In this document: positions 10,520 to 19,977 of the stretch, in pieces
Layout of the letters: each line of letters opens with the position of its first letter
How positions within the stretch are numbered: the stretch's first letter is position 1
Source: Lysobacter arenosi
GTDB taxonomy: Bacteria; Pseudomonadota; Gammaproteobacteria; Xanthomonadales; Xanthomonadaceae
Length of the DNA: 64,000 bases
Direction of reading: 5' to 3'
Assembly (NCBI RefSeq): GCF_016613475.2
Contig: NZ_CP071517.1
Span: 496,001-560,000 of the forward strand
The notes under the pieces: generated by a model
What the model was told of the DNA's origin: nothing
Seen by the model: only the letters and a program-made list of their open reading frames with translations
Databases searched by the model: none
Position numbers and translations under genes: made by a program

Positions 10520-11392
10520 CTAGGACTGCAGGCGCTGCGCTCCGCTCCACTCCTCGCCAGGCGCCAGCGTCACCGGCACAGCGACCGTGCCCGATTCGAC
10601 GCAGACGAAGTGCCGGTGCTCACCGGCGCCAAGATCGGCCATCCTTGCAGCCAGTTCGGCGCCGGGATTCCACACGACGGTGTCGCGGAAGCCTTCGGCA
10701 CTGATGCGCATCACTTCGTCGCCCTGCGCAAGCAGCAGGGCGTCGGCGCAATCGGGATAGAGCCGGTCGACCTCGGACTGGAAGCGCACCGGTTCGCCTT
10801 CGGCCGCGCTGGTCTGCCCATCGCGCGAATCCTCGAACCCGGCCGCTTCCAGGCCTTGCACCGTCGTTGCGTCCAGGTCGTCCACGCGCAGGTACGTATG
10901 CAGTGCCGCGGTGAAGCTGAAGGGCGCCTCGCCCTGGTTGCGGATCGCGAGCCGCACCGTCAGCGCCGCAGGGGTCAGCGCCACGTACAGCCGCGCGCGG
11001 AAATGCGCCGGCCATAGGCGACGGGTGTCCTCGCTATCGACGAGTTCCAGCACGGCCGCCGGCGTCCCGGTGTCGGACTCGATCCCCACGTAGCGCCAAG
11101 CAAGCAGTCGCGCGAAGCCATGCTTGACCATCGACCCACGCCCGCCGAACTGCGGAAAGATCACCGGAATGCCGCCACGGATGGCCGCGCCCTCGGCAAA
11201 ACTGGCGCGCGGACTCAGGTAGAGACGCTCGCGGCCCGGTGCGGGCTGCCAGGACAGCACATGGGCGCCATGCAGGCTGATCTCGGCGATCGCGCCGTCA
11301 GCGGCGTTCAGGCGCAGGCAGACGCTGCCATCGCGCTGGAAAGGTGTGCAGGAGAGATCCATCGAGCCATCAAGGCAAAAGCGACCCGACAT
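10520..11392 (-). CDS. D-hexose-6-phosphate mutarotase (aldose 1-epimerase family)
   Basis: Interconverts alpha and beta anomers of glucose 6-phosphate or similar hexose phosphates in the cytosol. The protein has the YeaD/galactose-mutarotase-like pattern: a [12 protein letters not shown] strand, the [10 protein letters not shown] motif, MVKHGFARL with a catalytic histidine, and a late VWNPG segment. Start choice is uncertain: ATG 11392 (290 residues), 11395 or 11362 (280 residues). No candidate has a good Shine-Dalgarno. The open frame continues upstream through tRNA-Pro, which cannot be coding. The gene is convergent with proA, with only 2 bases between the stops. Confidence 0.85.
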   Translation of the reverse strand: MSGRFCLDGSMDLSCTPFQRDGSVCLRLNAADGAIAEISLHGAHVLSWQPAPGRERLYLSPRASFAEGAAIRGGIPVIFPQFGGRGSMVKHGFARLLAWRYVGIESDTGTPAAVLELVDSEDTRRLWPAHFRARLYVALTPAALTVRLAIRNQGEAPFSFTAALHTYLRVDDLDATTVQGLEAAGFEDSRDGQTSAAEGEPVRFQSEVDRLYPDCADALLLAQGDEVMRISAEGFRDTVVWNPGAELAARMADLGAGEHRHFVCVESGTVAVPVTLAPGEEWSGAQRLQS

Positions 11393-11454
11393 CATCGCGG
11401 CGCGGCGCGCCCGTTCGCAACATGCGCGAATCGAACGGTCCCAGGCGTCGCAAA

Positions 11455-11480
11455 CGAAAAACGCCGGCAGGGCCGGCGTT
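11455..11480 (-). terminator. Rho-independent terminator of tRNA-Pro
   Basis: Read on the minus strand, the stem AACGCCGGC / GCCGGCGTT with a CCT loop runs into TTTTCG. It lies 36 bases beyond the CCA end of tRNA-Pro. Confidence 0.8.
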
Positions 11481-11516
11481 AGTCTTCTCAGCGTATTCCA
11501 CATGATGATGCGGAGT

Positions 11517-11593
11517 TGGTCGGGGAGACAGGATTTGAACCTGCGACTTCTACGTCCCGAACGTAGCGCTCTACCAGGCTGAGCTACACCCCG
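11517..11593 (-). tRNA. tRNA-Pro (anticodon CGG)
   Basis: A 77-base cloverleaf on the minus strand with genomically encoded CCA. It has a CGGGGTG acceptor strand, a D arm AGCTCAGCCTGGTAGAGCG, an anticodon stem CTACG/CGTAG around the loop TTCGGGA (anticodon CGG) and a T arm GCAGGTTCGAATCCTGT. It reads CCG codons, which are frequent in this genome. Confidence 0.95.
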
Positions 11594-11608
11594 ACTGCTG
11601 AGCCGCAA

Positions 11609-11638
11609 ATTCTAGTCAGTCGGGCGGGGTCGAGGCAA
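11609..11638 (-). promoter_or_regulatory. promoter of tRNA-Pro
   Basis: On the minus strand, a -35 TTGCCT (11633-11638) and a -10 TAGAAT (11609-11614) are separated by 18 bases. The -10 ends 15 bases before the mature tRNA 5' end, so the leader would be very short. Confidence 0.6.
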
Positions 11639-11828
11639 GGGGTTGGATGCAAATTCCTTCAATCCAATGGCAATACGGGTGCAATCCGTGGGCTGCCGTT
11701 GGGGGAAAAGCGGTCGCAACGGCTAAACTGTAGTCGATTTCCCCCTCTACACCGCGAATCCACCGCGTGCCCGCCAAGCCTGTACGGTATCGGGCCGCGT
11801 TCGCGGCCTGTCGTCACTGGAGCCTTGC

Positions 11829-13226
11829 TTGATCAAGCCGCGCACCCCGCCCGGGGTCATGGAGCTGCTGCCCCCTGACCAGATCGCCTTCCAGCGCATG
11901 CTGGACACGATCCGCCGCAATTTCGAACGATTCGGCTTCCTGCCGGTGGAAACGCCGGTCATGGAACTGTCGGAGGTGCTGCTGACCAAGTCCGGCGGCG
12001 AGACCGAGCGGCAGGTGTACTTCGTCCAGTCGACCGGCGCGTTGGGCAAGGCGTCCGAGGGTTCGGCCGGCGAGGGCATGCCCGAGCTGGCGCTGCGCTT
12101 CGACCTGACCGTGCCGCTGGCGCGCTACGTCGCCGAGCACGAGCACGAGCTGGCGTTCCCGTTCCGCCGCTATCAGATGCAGCGCGTCTACCGCGGCGAG
12201 CGCGCCCAGCGCGGCCGTTTCCGCGAGTTCTACCAGTGCGACATCGACGTGATCGGCAAGGACGCGCTCAGCGTGCGTTTCGACGCCGAGCTGCCGGCGG
12301 TAATCCACGCCGTGTTCTCCGAGCTCGACATCGGCGCCTTCACCATCCAGCTCAACAACCGCAAGCTGATGCGCGGTTTCTTCGAGGCCCAGGGCATCGC
12401 TGACGGCGAGTTGCAGGCGCTGGTGCTGCGCGAGGTCGACAAGCTCGACAAGCGCGGCGAGGACCACGTCCGCGAGACACTGACCGGTGAAGGCTTCGAC
12501 CTGGCCGCCGATGCGGTCGCGCGCATCCTCGAGTTCGTCAAGGTGCGCTCGACCTCGCACGTCGACGCGCTGGCCAAGCTCGATGCGCTGGGCGAGGGCA
12601 ACGATGCGCTGCGTGAGGGCGTCGCCGAACTGCGCGAGGTGCTTGAACTCGTGCGCGCCCTGGGCGTGCCGGAAAGCGCCTACGCGCTGAACTTCTCGAT
12701 TGCGCGCGGCCTGGATTACTACACCGGCACGGTCTACGAGACCACGCTGAACGACTACCCGCAGATCGGTTCGATCTGCTCGGGCGGCCGCTACGAGAAC
12801 CTGGCCAGCCACTACACCAAGTCGAAGCTGCCCGGCGTGGGCATCTCGATCGGCCTGACCCGCCTGTTCTGGCAGCTGCGCGAGGCCGGCCTGCTCGGCA
12901 ACGCTTCGGGCAGCACCGTGCAGGCGATGGTCGCGCTGATGGACGGCCAGTCGCTGACCGATGCGCTGGAGATCGCCCGTCGCCTGCGTGCGGCCGGCAT
13001 CAACACCGAAGTGCAGATGGAAGCGCGCAAGATCGGCAAGCAGTTCCAGTACGCCTCGCGCGCCGGCATCCGCTTCGTCGCACTCGCCGGTGACGACGAG
13101 AAGGCGCGCGGCGTGGTCGCGGTCAAGGACCTGCTGCGCGAGGAGCAGTTCGAGGTGCCGCTGGAGGAACTGGCGAGCACGCTGCGCGTGGAACTGGAAC
13201 AGTACCGCGCACTCGCCGGCCGATAG
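11829..13226 (+). CDS. hisS: histidyl-tRNA synthetase
   Basis: Class II synthetase that charges tRNA-His. The 465-residue product carries the HisRS signatures: [21 protein letters not shown] around motif 2, and [12 protein letters not shown], followed by an anticodon-binding domain at about 360-460 ([20 protein letters not shown]). The start is TTG at 11829 with a GGAG box six bases upstream. No in-frame ATG precedes it, and the next ATG (codon 11) would remove conserved residues. A rare start codon may keep expression low. Confidence 0.94.
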   Translation: MIKPRTPPGVMELLPPDQIAFQRMLDTIRRNFERFGFLPVETPVMELSEVLLTKSGGETERQVYFVQSTGALGKASEGSAGEGMPELALRFDLTVPLARYVAEHEHELAFPFRRYQMQRVYRGERAQRGRFREFYQCDIDVIGKDALSVRFDAELPAVIHAVFSELDIGAFTIQLNNRKLMRGFFEAQGIADGELQALVLREVDKLDKRGEDHVRETLTGEGFDLAADAVARILEFVKVRSTSHVDALAKLDALGEGNDALREGVAELREVLELVRALGVPESAYALNFSIARGLDYYTGTVYETTLNDYPQIGSICSGGRYENLASHYTKSKLPGVGISIGLTRLFWQLREAGLLGNASGSTVQAMVALMDGQSLTDALEIARRLRAAGINTEVQMEARKIGKQFQYASRAGIRFVALAGDDEKARGVVAVKDLLREEQFEVPLEELASTLRVELEQYRALAGR

Positions 13227-13345
13227 GGCCGGGGAAAACGCAGGCAGGGTGGACGACCTCGTCTGCCCATGCCGTTCAGACAGGGGACGCCGGCGCGCGC
13301 AGACGCGAGGCCGGTGCAGATGGCAGTCAGCTGCAAGGTGAAACG

Positions 13346-15232
13346 ATGAAACCGATCCGACTCGATGGCCGCTCGCTGACCCGCGCGCAGCTGGTGGACG
13401 TGGCCTACGGCGCGCACGTGCAGCTTGCACCGGAGCAACTGCCGGCGGTGGCGCGCGCGGCCGAGTTCCTGGCCGAACAGGTCCGCCGCGAGGAACCCAT
13501 CTACGGTGTGTCGACCGGCTTCGGCAGCAACGCCGACCGCCTGCTCGGCAATCACCACCTGCGTGACGAGTTGCCTGGTGCCGCGCGCTCGGACGTCACC
13601 CTGCACGAGGAACTGCAGCGCAACCTCATCGTCACCCACGCCGTCTGCGTCGGTGAAGCATTCGCGCCGGAGATCGTCCGCGCGATGCTGTGCATCCGCA
13701 TCAACACGCTGATGCGCGGCCACTCCGGCATCCGTGTCGAGACCCTGCAGGCACTGACCGCGATGCTCAACGCCGGCATCGTGCCGGTGGTGCCGCAGCT
13801 GGGTTCGGTCGGCGCCAGCGGCGACCTCGCACCGCTGTCGCACCTGGCCATCGTGCTGCTCGGCGGTGGCGAAGCCTTCTTCGAGGGTCAGCGCATCCCG
13901 GGCGGCGAAGCGCTCAAGCGCGCCGGCCTGGCGCCGGTGACGCTGTCGTACAAGGAAGGCCTGGCGCTGAACAACGGCACCGCGCAGATGCTCGCCTGCG
14001 GCGTGCTCGCGCTGGCGCAGCTGGAAGACCTGCTCGACACCGCCGACCTCGCCGCAGCGATGACCATCGATGCCTTCGCCGGTCGCCTGGGCGCGTTCGC
14101 CGAGGAAGTGCACGCGCTGCGTCCGCACCCGGGCCAGGTGCACAGCGCCGCCCATCTGCGCGACCTGCTCGGTGGTTCGACGCTGGCCGACATCCCGTAC
14201 CACCTGGTGCCGAAGTTCCGCGCCTGGCAGCCGAGCAGCTGGGACACGCCGGAATCGCAGGCGCTGCGTTTCGACATCGGCTGGGACTGGGTGCCTTTCA
14301 GCCAGCGCCACGGCCGCGAGAAGTTCTACCTGCGCTTCCGTCCGTTCCGCGGCGGCAAGAAGCACCAGCCGCAGGACAGCTATTCCCTGCGCTGCATCCC
14401 GCAGGTGCACGGCGCCGTGCGCGATGCCGTCGCCCAGGCCGCGCGCGTGCTCGAGGTCGAGCTCAACGCGCTGACCGACAACCCGATCGTGTTCCCTGAC
14501 GCCAAGGCCGAGTTCGTCGAGCAGCAGGTCATTTCGGCCGGCCATTTCCACGGCATGCCGCTGGCGCTGGCGATGAGTTACGTCAAGGCCGCCATTCCGG
14601 TGCTGGCGAGCATTTCCGAGCGCCGCCTCAACAAGCTGGTCGACCCGGCCACCAACGACGGCCTGCCGGGCTTCCTGATCGGCAACGAGGACTCGACCGA
14701 GTCCGGCCACATGATCGTGCAGTACACCGCCGCGGCCATCGTCAACGACCTGGCCAGCCGCGCGCATCCGGCGTCGGTCTACTCGATCCCGACCAGCGCC
14801 AACGCCGAAGACCACGTCTCGATGGGCGCCAACGAGGCGCGCCACGTGCTGGCCATGGCCGACGACCTGGGCAAGGTGCTGGCGCTGGAGCTCTACACCG
14901 CCGCGCAGGCGCTGGACCTGCGCCGCGACATGATCAACGCCGCGCGCGACCTGGCCGATCGCGCCGATGCGCGAGCACTGGCGGCGAAGGTGCAGGGTGC
15001 ACCGGCGGCCGACAGCCCCGACTACGAAGCCTTCCTGGCCGAAGTCGAAGGCTTGCGCGTCGAACTCGCCGAGGCCGAAGAATTCCACCCCGGACGTGCG
15101 GTCGCTGCGGCGCACGCGGCGATCCGCGAGGCGATTCCGTTCCTGGATCGTGACCGCGCGATGGACGGCGAAGTGGCCACCGCGGTGCGGCTGGTGAAGG
15201 AAGGCATTGTCCTGGCGGCTGCGCGCGCCTGA
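13346..15232 (+). CDS. histidine/aromatic amino acid ammonia-lyase with a 60-residue insertion
   Basis: An MIO-cofactor lyase that removes ammonia from an aromatic amino acid or histidine to give the alkenoate. The 628 residues contain the self-cyclising Ala157-Ser158-Gly159 triad (GSVGASGDLAPLSH), YGVSTGFGSN (53-62), NNGTAQM and QDSYSLRC. Typical HutH is about 510 residues. The excess is mainly a block near residues 280-342 rich in Trp, Arg and Lys, sitting just before QDSYSLRC, plus a longer C-terminus. It is not next to hutU, hutI or hutG, so a catabolic hut role is not supported. It follows hisS by 119 bases. Substrate is undetermined. Confidence 0.8.
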   Translation: MKPIRLDGRSLTRAQLVDVAYGAHVQLAPEQLPAVARAAEFLAEQVRREEPIYGVSTGFGSNADRLLGNHHLRDELPGAARSDVTLHEELQRNLIVTHAVCVGEAFAPEIVRAMLCIRINTLMRGHSGIRVETLQALTAMLNAGIVPVVPQLGSVGASGDLAPLSHLAIVLLGGGEAFFEGQRIPGGEALKRAGLAPVTLSYKEGLALNNGTAQMLACGVLALAQLEDLLDTADLAAAMTIDAFAGRLGAFAEEVHALRPHPGQVHSAAHLRDLLGGSTLADIPYHLVPKFRAWQPSSWDTPESQALRFDIGWDWVPFSQRHGREKFYLRFRPFRGGKKHQPQDSYSLRCIPQVHGAVRDAVAQAARVLEVELNALTDNPIVFPDAKAEFVEQQVISAGHFHGMPLALAMSYVKAAIPVLASISERRLNKLVDPATNDGLPGFLIGNEDSTESGHMIVQYTAAAIVNDLASRAHPASVYSIPTSANAEDHVSMGANEARHVLAMADDLGKVLALELYTAAQALDLRRDMINAARDLADRADARALAAKVQGAPAADSPDYEAFLAEVEGLRVELAEAEEFHPGRAVAAAHAAIREAIPFLDRDRAMDGEVATAVRLVKEGIVLAAARA

Positions 15233-15262
15233 CGGCGCGCCGCATACGCCCGGAAGGCAGGC

Positions 15263-17107
15263 CTAGACCGTCTCCACCTGCGACGTCCGCACGCAGTCGC
15301 GCCCGTCCGCCTTGGCCCGGTACAGCGCCTGGTCGGCCAGCTGCAGCAGCGGGTCGATGCCGCCGAAGGAGACCGTCTCGATCGCATGCACGCCGATGCT
15401 GGCGGTGACGGTGATCTGGCTGTCTTCGCTGCGGAACGGCTGATCGCGCAGATGCTGGCGCAGGTCCTCGGCGACCTGCCTGGCGGCCGACAGGTTCAGG
15501 CCCGGCAGCACGACCACGAACTCCTCGCCGCCGAACCGCGCCAGCAGCGCATCGTGATGCGGCCGCAGCCCATGGCCGAGTGTCCGCGCCGCCCAGCGCA
15601 GGCAATCGTCGCCGATCAGGTGCCCGTGCTGATCGTTGATCAGCTTGAAGTTGTCCAGGTCGATCATCAGCAGCGACAGCGGCCGCCGATGCTCGCGTGT
15701 CTGCCGCAGCAGCGCCTCGAAACGGTCACGGAAATGGCTGCGGTTGTGCAGCCCGGTCAGGGCATCGCGCTGGCTGGTTTCGCGCAGCCGCGCGTGCGCA
15801 TCCTCGAGCTGCCCCAGAGCGCTTCGCAACTCGACGGTGCGCTGCTGGACCTTGTGTTCGAGCTGGTCCTTGGCCTCACGGACGATGCGCTCGTTCTCGT
15901 TGCGCAACGCCGCGTAGCGGTGGCCCAGTGCGATCGACAGCAGCAGCATCTCCAGCGCCGAACCGATCTGCACGCCATATTCGGTGATGAAGGTCTTGGG
16001 CATCATGCCAAAGGCGATGGCCACGAACAGGCCGGTGCCGAGCAGGAACATCGCCCACGCCAGCAGGAACAGCTGCGCCGGCGCATAACCGCGGCGCACG
16101 ATCGCGATCGACACCACCGCGATCCAGGCAATGCTGACCAGCACCGCCGCTGACGCGATCGGCGTGGAGATGTGGTACGGCAGCCATGTCGATGCAACTC
16201 CGAGCAGTGCAAAGAAGGTGATCAGCCCAAGGCCGATCCGGTCGCCAAGCCGCCAGCGCTCACGCAGGCCGAGGAAGATGCGCGCGAACTGCTGCATGCC
16301 GATCTGCGCCAGGCAGATCGACAGCGGCACCATCCGGTCGCTGAGCCACGACGACTGCGGCCACAGGTACTCGAAGCCGAAGCCGTTGAGCGTGAACAGC
16401 ACCAGCCCGAACGCCGACAGGTGGAACAGGTACCAGAAGTAACTGGCATCGCGCAGGCTCAGCCACAGCGCCAGGTTGTAGAAGAACAACGCCACCAGGA
16501 TGCCGTAGTACAGCCCGATCACCAGTTGCGAATCGCGCGAGAGTTCGGCGAAGGCGACCGTGGTGTAGATGTCGAGCGGTACCTGCATCGAGCTTTCGCT
16601 CCGCACGCGCACGAAGACGTCCACGGGCTGGCCAGGTGGCAGGTTCAGCCAGAAGTTCGGGTGCCGGTAGCGCACGCTGCGCTCGCTGAAGGGCAGGTGG
16701 TCACCGCCGGCCTGGAACGTGGTCCGGCCGTCGGGATAGCGCGCGTACACGTCGATGCTGTCGCTGAGCGCGTAACTCTGCACGAGCAGCCAGCGCTGTT
16801 CGGGATTGCCGTTGTTGACGATGCGCGCGTGAAACCAGAAGGCACCGGGCCGGAAGCCAAACGCACTGCGACCGCCCGGCAGCGGCGCGAACTTGCCCTG
16901 TGCCAGGTGCATTGCCGCCGCATCGACGTCATCGCGCGCAGCGACGTCGTGGTAGTAGCCCAGGTAGGGCGACAGCGATGCCTGTTCGGTGTCGGCACCC
17001 AGTCGCAGAGTTGTACCTGCGGCGGTCGTGGCCTGTGCCGGCGCAGCCAGCAGCAGGCACAGGCCTGCCAGCCATAGCCAACACATGAACCTCGAGCCAC
17101 GTCCCAT
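15263..17107 (-). CDS. membrane diguanylate cyclase with 7TMR-DISM sensor
   Basis: Predicted to make cyclic di-GMP in response to a periplasmic ligand. The 614 residues comprise a signal peptide (1-26, ending AQA), a periplasmic 7TMR-DISM extracellular domain (about 30-185), seven hydrophobic helices (about 190-395), a short coiled coil (about 400-440) and a GGDEF domain (about 450-605) with an intact GGEEF active site at about 526-530. The usual RxxD inhibitory site is not canonical: RPHHDALLAR has one residue too many. The gene is convergent with the ammonia-lyase and divergent from the his regulator. Confidence 0.9.
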   Translation of the reverse strand: MGRGSRFMCWLWLAGLCLLLAAPAQATTAAGTTLRLGADTEQASLSPYLGYYHDVAARDDVDAAAMHLAQGKFAPLPGGRSAFGFRPGAFWFHARIVNNGNPEQRWLLVQSYALSDSIDVYARYPDGRTTFQAGGDHLPFSERSVRYRHPNFWLNLPPGQPVDVFVRVRSESSMQVPLDIYTTVAFAELSRDSQLVIGLYYGILVALFFYNLALWLSLRDASYFWYLFHLSAFGLVLFTLNGFGFEYLWPQSSWLSDRMVPLSICLAQIGMQQFARIFLGLRERWRLGDRIGLGLITFFALLGVASTWLPYHISTPIASAAVLVSIAWIAVVSIAIVRRGYAPAQLFLLAWAMFLLGTGLFVAIAFGMMPKTFITEYGVQIGSALEMLLLSIALGHRYAALRNENERIVREAKDQLEHKVQQRTVELRSALGQLEDAHARLRETSQRDALTGLHNRSHFRDRFEALLRQTREHRRPLSLLMIDLDNFKLINDQHGHLIGDDCLRWAARTLGHGLRPHHDALLARFGGEEFVVVLPGLNLSAARQVAEDLRQHLRDQPFRSEDSQITVTASIGVHAIETVSFGGIDPLLQLADQALYRAKADGRDCVRTSQVETV

Positions 17108-17296
17108 GTATCCCCCTTGCCAGTCGCCGCTCCCGTCGCGGGCGACGAGGCGGCGTGCGCGCAGCTTATGCGCGCTGCAATCGATTGCGCCATACGCCCC
17201 CTCGGGGCCGGATGACAGCTATATCCGTATCGCAAGGCAAACGGCGTGAAAGCCGTGAACAGGCCTTGGCGACGGCCGGACCCCTGAGAACGCCGG

Positions 17297-17345
17297 TTGA
17301 CGGGGTGCAAATAGCCAATTAATGTATTAGCACGTTAATACATTA
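17297..17345 (+). promoter_or_regulatory. promoter and inverted-repeat operator of the his operon
   Basis: A TTGACG -35 (17297-17302) is followed 17 bases later by a perfect inverted repeat, TAATGTATTA-GCACGT-TAATACATTA (17320-17345), covering the -10 region. A further TTAGTAC half-site abuts it. The ATG of the TrpR-family regulator gene begins 10 bases downstream. A dimer bound here would block RNA polymerase, so autoregulation of the regulator and the his genes behind it is likely. Confidence 0.7.
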
Positions 17346-17355
17346 GTACAGACCC

Positions 17356-17721
17356 ATGAAGCGACGCCCCCCAGAGCTGGAACGCGGTGACGACGCCCTG
17401 ACCGGGCTTGCCTCGGCGCTGCTGGCACTGCGCAGTCCTCAGGAAGTCCGGGCCTTCCTCGAGGACCTGTGCACGCCGGCCGAGCTGGAGGCGATGACCG
17501 ACCGCTGGCGGGTGGTGCCGCTGCTGATCGACAACGTCCCCTATCGCGAGATCCACGACCGCACCCAGGTCAGCGTCACCACCATCGGGCGTGTCGCCCG
17601 CAGCCTTGAACGCGGCGCCGGCGGTTACGCCATCGCCTACCAGCGCCAGGTCGGCGAAGCCGACCAGAAAACTTCCGAGACCGGCGAGACCGGCTTGGCG
17701 TCCGCCCGCAACAGCGACTAG
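17356..17721 (+). CDS. TrpR/YerC-family transcriptional regulator
   Basis: A 121-residue DNA-binding protein of the TrpR-like YerC/YecD family. It has [19 protein letters not shown] followed by the helix-turn-helix [22 protein letters not shown] (about 57-78), and an extra polar tail of about 25 residues. The stop is 14 bases before hisG, so it is the first gene of the his operon, with a perfect palindrome over its promoter. A repressor of histidine biosynthesis is inferred from position; the effector could be histidine, but no evidence in the sequence fixes it. Confidence 0.85.
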   Translation: MKRRPPELERGDDALTGLASALLALRSPQEVRAFLEDLCTPAELEAMTDRWRVVPLLIDNVPYREIHDRTQVSVTTIGRVARSLERGAGGYAIAYQRQVGEADQKTSETGETGLASARNSD

Positions 17722-17735
17722 TCGAGTTCCAGTCC

Positions 17736-18650
17736 ATGAGTCCCCCAGCCAACACCCCGGTGCGCGATCGCCTGCGCATCGCCATCCAGAAATCCGGCCG
17801 CCTGGCCGAGCCGGCGCGAGCGCTGCTGGCCTCGTGCGGCCTGAGCTGGCGCGAGAGCCGCGACCGCCTGTTCTGCTATGGCGAAAGCCTGCCGATCGAC
17901 CTGTTGCTGGTGCGCGACGACGACATTCCGGGCCTGATCGCCGACGGCGTCTGCGACCTGGGCATCGTCGGCCGCAATGTCCTGCTCGAGCAGGACGGCG
18001 GCCGTTCCGGCAATGGCCGGCCGTCGGTGTACCGCGAGTGGCGGGCACTGGGTTTCGGCGGCTGCCGGCTGGCGTTGGCGGTGCCCGATTCCTGGGACTG
18101 GCAGGGGCCGGAACAGCTGGCCGGCAAGCGCATCGCCACCAGCTACCCGGCACTGCTGTCGCGCTGGCTGGAAGAGCAGGGCATCGCCGCCGACGTCGTG
18201 CTGCTGTCAGGCTCGGTCGAGATCGCCCCGCGCCTGGGACAGGCCGAGGCGATCTGCGACCTCGTCTCCAGCGGCGCGACGCTCACTGCCAACCAGCTCA
18301 AGCCGGTGATGACGCTGCTGGAAAGCGAGGCGGTGCTCGCAGGCCCGTCCACGGAGTTCGACCCGGTGCGCGGCGAACTTGCCGACCTGCTGCTGCGCCG
18401 CCTCGATGGTGCGCTGCGCATCCGCCACAGCAAGCTGCTGATGTTCCAGGCGCCGCGGAGCCTGCTGCCCAGCCTGCTGCCGCTGCTGCCCGATGCCGAG
18501 GCGCCGACCGTGATGCGCCTGGACGACGGCGACGACCTTGCACTGCAGGCGCTTTGCCACGGCGCTGTCACCTGGCAGCGGCTGGAGGAGCTCAAGCGTG
18601 CCGGCGCGCGCGGGCTGATGGTGCTGCCGGTGGAGGGCATGCTGGCATGA
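17736..18650 (+). CDS. hisG: ATP phosphoribosyltransferase, long form
   Basis: Condenses ATP with PRPP, the committed and histidine-inhibited step. The 304-residue product has the long-form architecture: a catalytic type II periplasmic-binding-like fold ([12 protein letters not shown] start, [22 protein letters not shown] PRPP loop reading [12 protein letters not shown]) and a C-terminal ACT-like regulatory domain (about 230-304). It does not need HisZ. Its TGA overlaps the hisD ATG (ATGA), giving translational coupling. Confidence 0.95.
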   Translation: MSPPANTPVRDRLRIAIQKSGRLAEPARALLASCGLSWRESRDRLFCYGESLPIDLLLVRDDDIPGLIADGVCDLGIVGRNVLLEQDGGRSGNGRPSVYREWRALGFGGCRLALAVPDSWDWQGPEQLAGKRIATSYPALLSRWLEEQGIAADVVLLSGSVEIAPRLGQAEAICDLVSSGATLTANQLKPVMTLLESEAVLAGPSTEFDPVRGELADLLLRRLDGALRIRHSKLLMFQAPRSLLPSLLPLLPDAEAPTVMRLDDGDDLALQALCHGAVTWQRLEELKRAGARGLMVLPVEGMLA

Positions 18651-19977
18651 GCGCGGTAGTCATTGCTCCCCTGATGCGCCGCGTCGACTGGAACCGGATC
18701 GACCCGGCCGAGCGTGTGCCGCTGTTGCGGCGTCCCGCGCAGCGGACGTCCGCGGTGACCACGACCGCCGTCGCCGCGATCATCGACGAGGTGCGCGACA
18801 ACGGCGATGCCGCACTTCGAGCCTTCGCGCTGCGCTTCGACGGCGTCGCGCTGGACGACCTGCGCGTGGGTGCCGACGAACTCCGCGCGGCAGTCGATGG
18901 CTTGCCCGCGGCCTTGCGCCAGGCCATCGACGAAGCGGCTGCGCGCATCGCGCTGTTCCACGAGGCGGGCATGAGCAGTGCCTACGCCATCGACACCGCG
19001 CCGGGTGTGCGTTGCGAGCGCGTGCTGCGGCCGATCCGTCGCGTCGGCCTGTACGTGCCGGCCGGCTCGGCACCGCTGCCGTCGACCGCATTGATGCTGG
19101 GTGTGCCGGCGCACCTCTGGCCGGCTGCCCCGAGGTGGTGCTGTGCACGCCGCCTCGTCGCGACGGCACGGCCGACCCGGCGGTGCTGTATGCAGCGCAA
19201 CGTTGCGGCATCGACCGCATCTTCAAGGTCGGTGGCGCGCAGGCGATCGCCGCGATGGCCTTCGGAACCGACAGCGTGTCGCGTTGCGACAAGCTCTTCG
19301 GCCCCGGCAATGCCTACGTCACGGAGGCCAAGCGCCAGGTCGCGATGAGTCCGGACGGCCCGGCCATCGACATGCCGGCCGGCCCCTCGGAAGTGCTGGT
19401 GATCGCCGATGGCGGCGCCAACGCGGCCTTCGTCGCCGCCGACCTGCTGTCGCAGGCCGAGCATGGTCCGGATTCGCAGGTCGTCCTGCTCAGCGACGAC
19501 GACGCGCTGCTGGACGCGGTCGCCGTTGAACTGGCCCGACAGGTCGAAACGCTGCCGCGTGCCGCCATCGCCCGCGAGGCGCTCGACGCCTCGTGCGCGA
19601 TCCGGGTTGATTCCATCGAGCAGGCGCTGCAGGTCAGCAACGACTACGCGCCCGAGCACCTGATCCTGGCCGTGCGCGAAGCGCGGCGCTGGCTGCCGCA
19701 GGTGCAGGCGGCCGGTTCTGTGTTCCTCGGCGACTGGGCGCCGGAAGCGCTGGGCGATTACTGCAGCGGTACCAACCATGTGTTGCCGACCAGCGGCGCT
19801 GCGCGCTTCAGCGGCGGCCTCAATGTCGCCAGCTTCCAGATCGCCATCACCGTGCAGGAAGTGCAGCCGCAGGGCATCGAGGCGATCGGTCCGTGCGCGG
19901 TCGAGCTGGCGCGCGCCGAAGGGCTCGACGCCCACCTCCAGGCCGTTGCGTTGCGGCTGCAGGCGGTGGCGGCATGA
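18647..19977 (+). pseudogene. hisD: histidinol dehydrogenase, frameshifted
   Basis: Encodes the zinc enzyme for the last two oxidations of histidine synthesis. ATG 18647 overlaps the hisG stop. The frame reads as HisD through [21 protein letters not shown], then is lost at about 19114-19118, where CACCTCTGG replaces an expected CACCTGG. The remainder ([13 protein letters not shown] ... [11 protein letters not shown]) continues in another frame to TGA 19975. Deleting the two extra bases gives 442 residues, the normal length, with PAHLAGC matching the family. As written, the product would be truncated soon after residue 156 and lack the Zn- and NAD-binding halves. It is either an inactivating dinucleotide insertion or a sequencing error. 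Confidence 0.9.

Noticed and set aside
9248..11017. A single 589-codon protein starting as ProA
   Set aside because: Only the first about 317 codons are ProA. The rest is out-of-frame sequence, including the antisense of the mutarotase gene. It is the result of the frameshift, not a fusion protein.
11393..11608. N-terminal extension of the mutarotase gene to 11608
   Set aside because: The extension would translate through tRNA-Pro and its terminator.
13346..15232. Part of an aryl polyene (xanthomonadin) cluster
   Set aside because: Ammonia-lyase genes occur in such clusters, but no ketosynthase, acyl carrier or acyltransferase genes of that kind are nearby.
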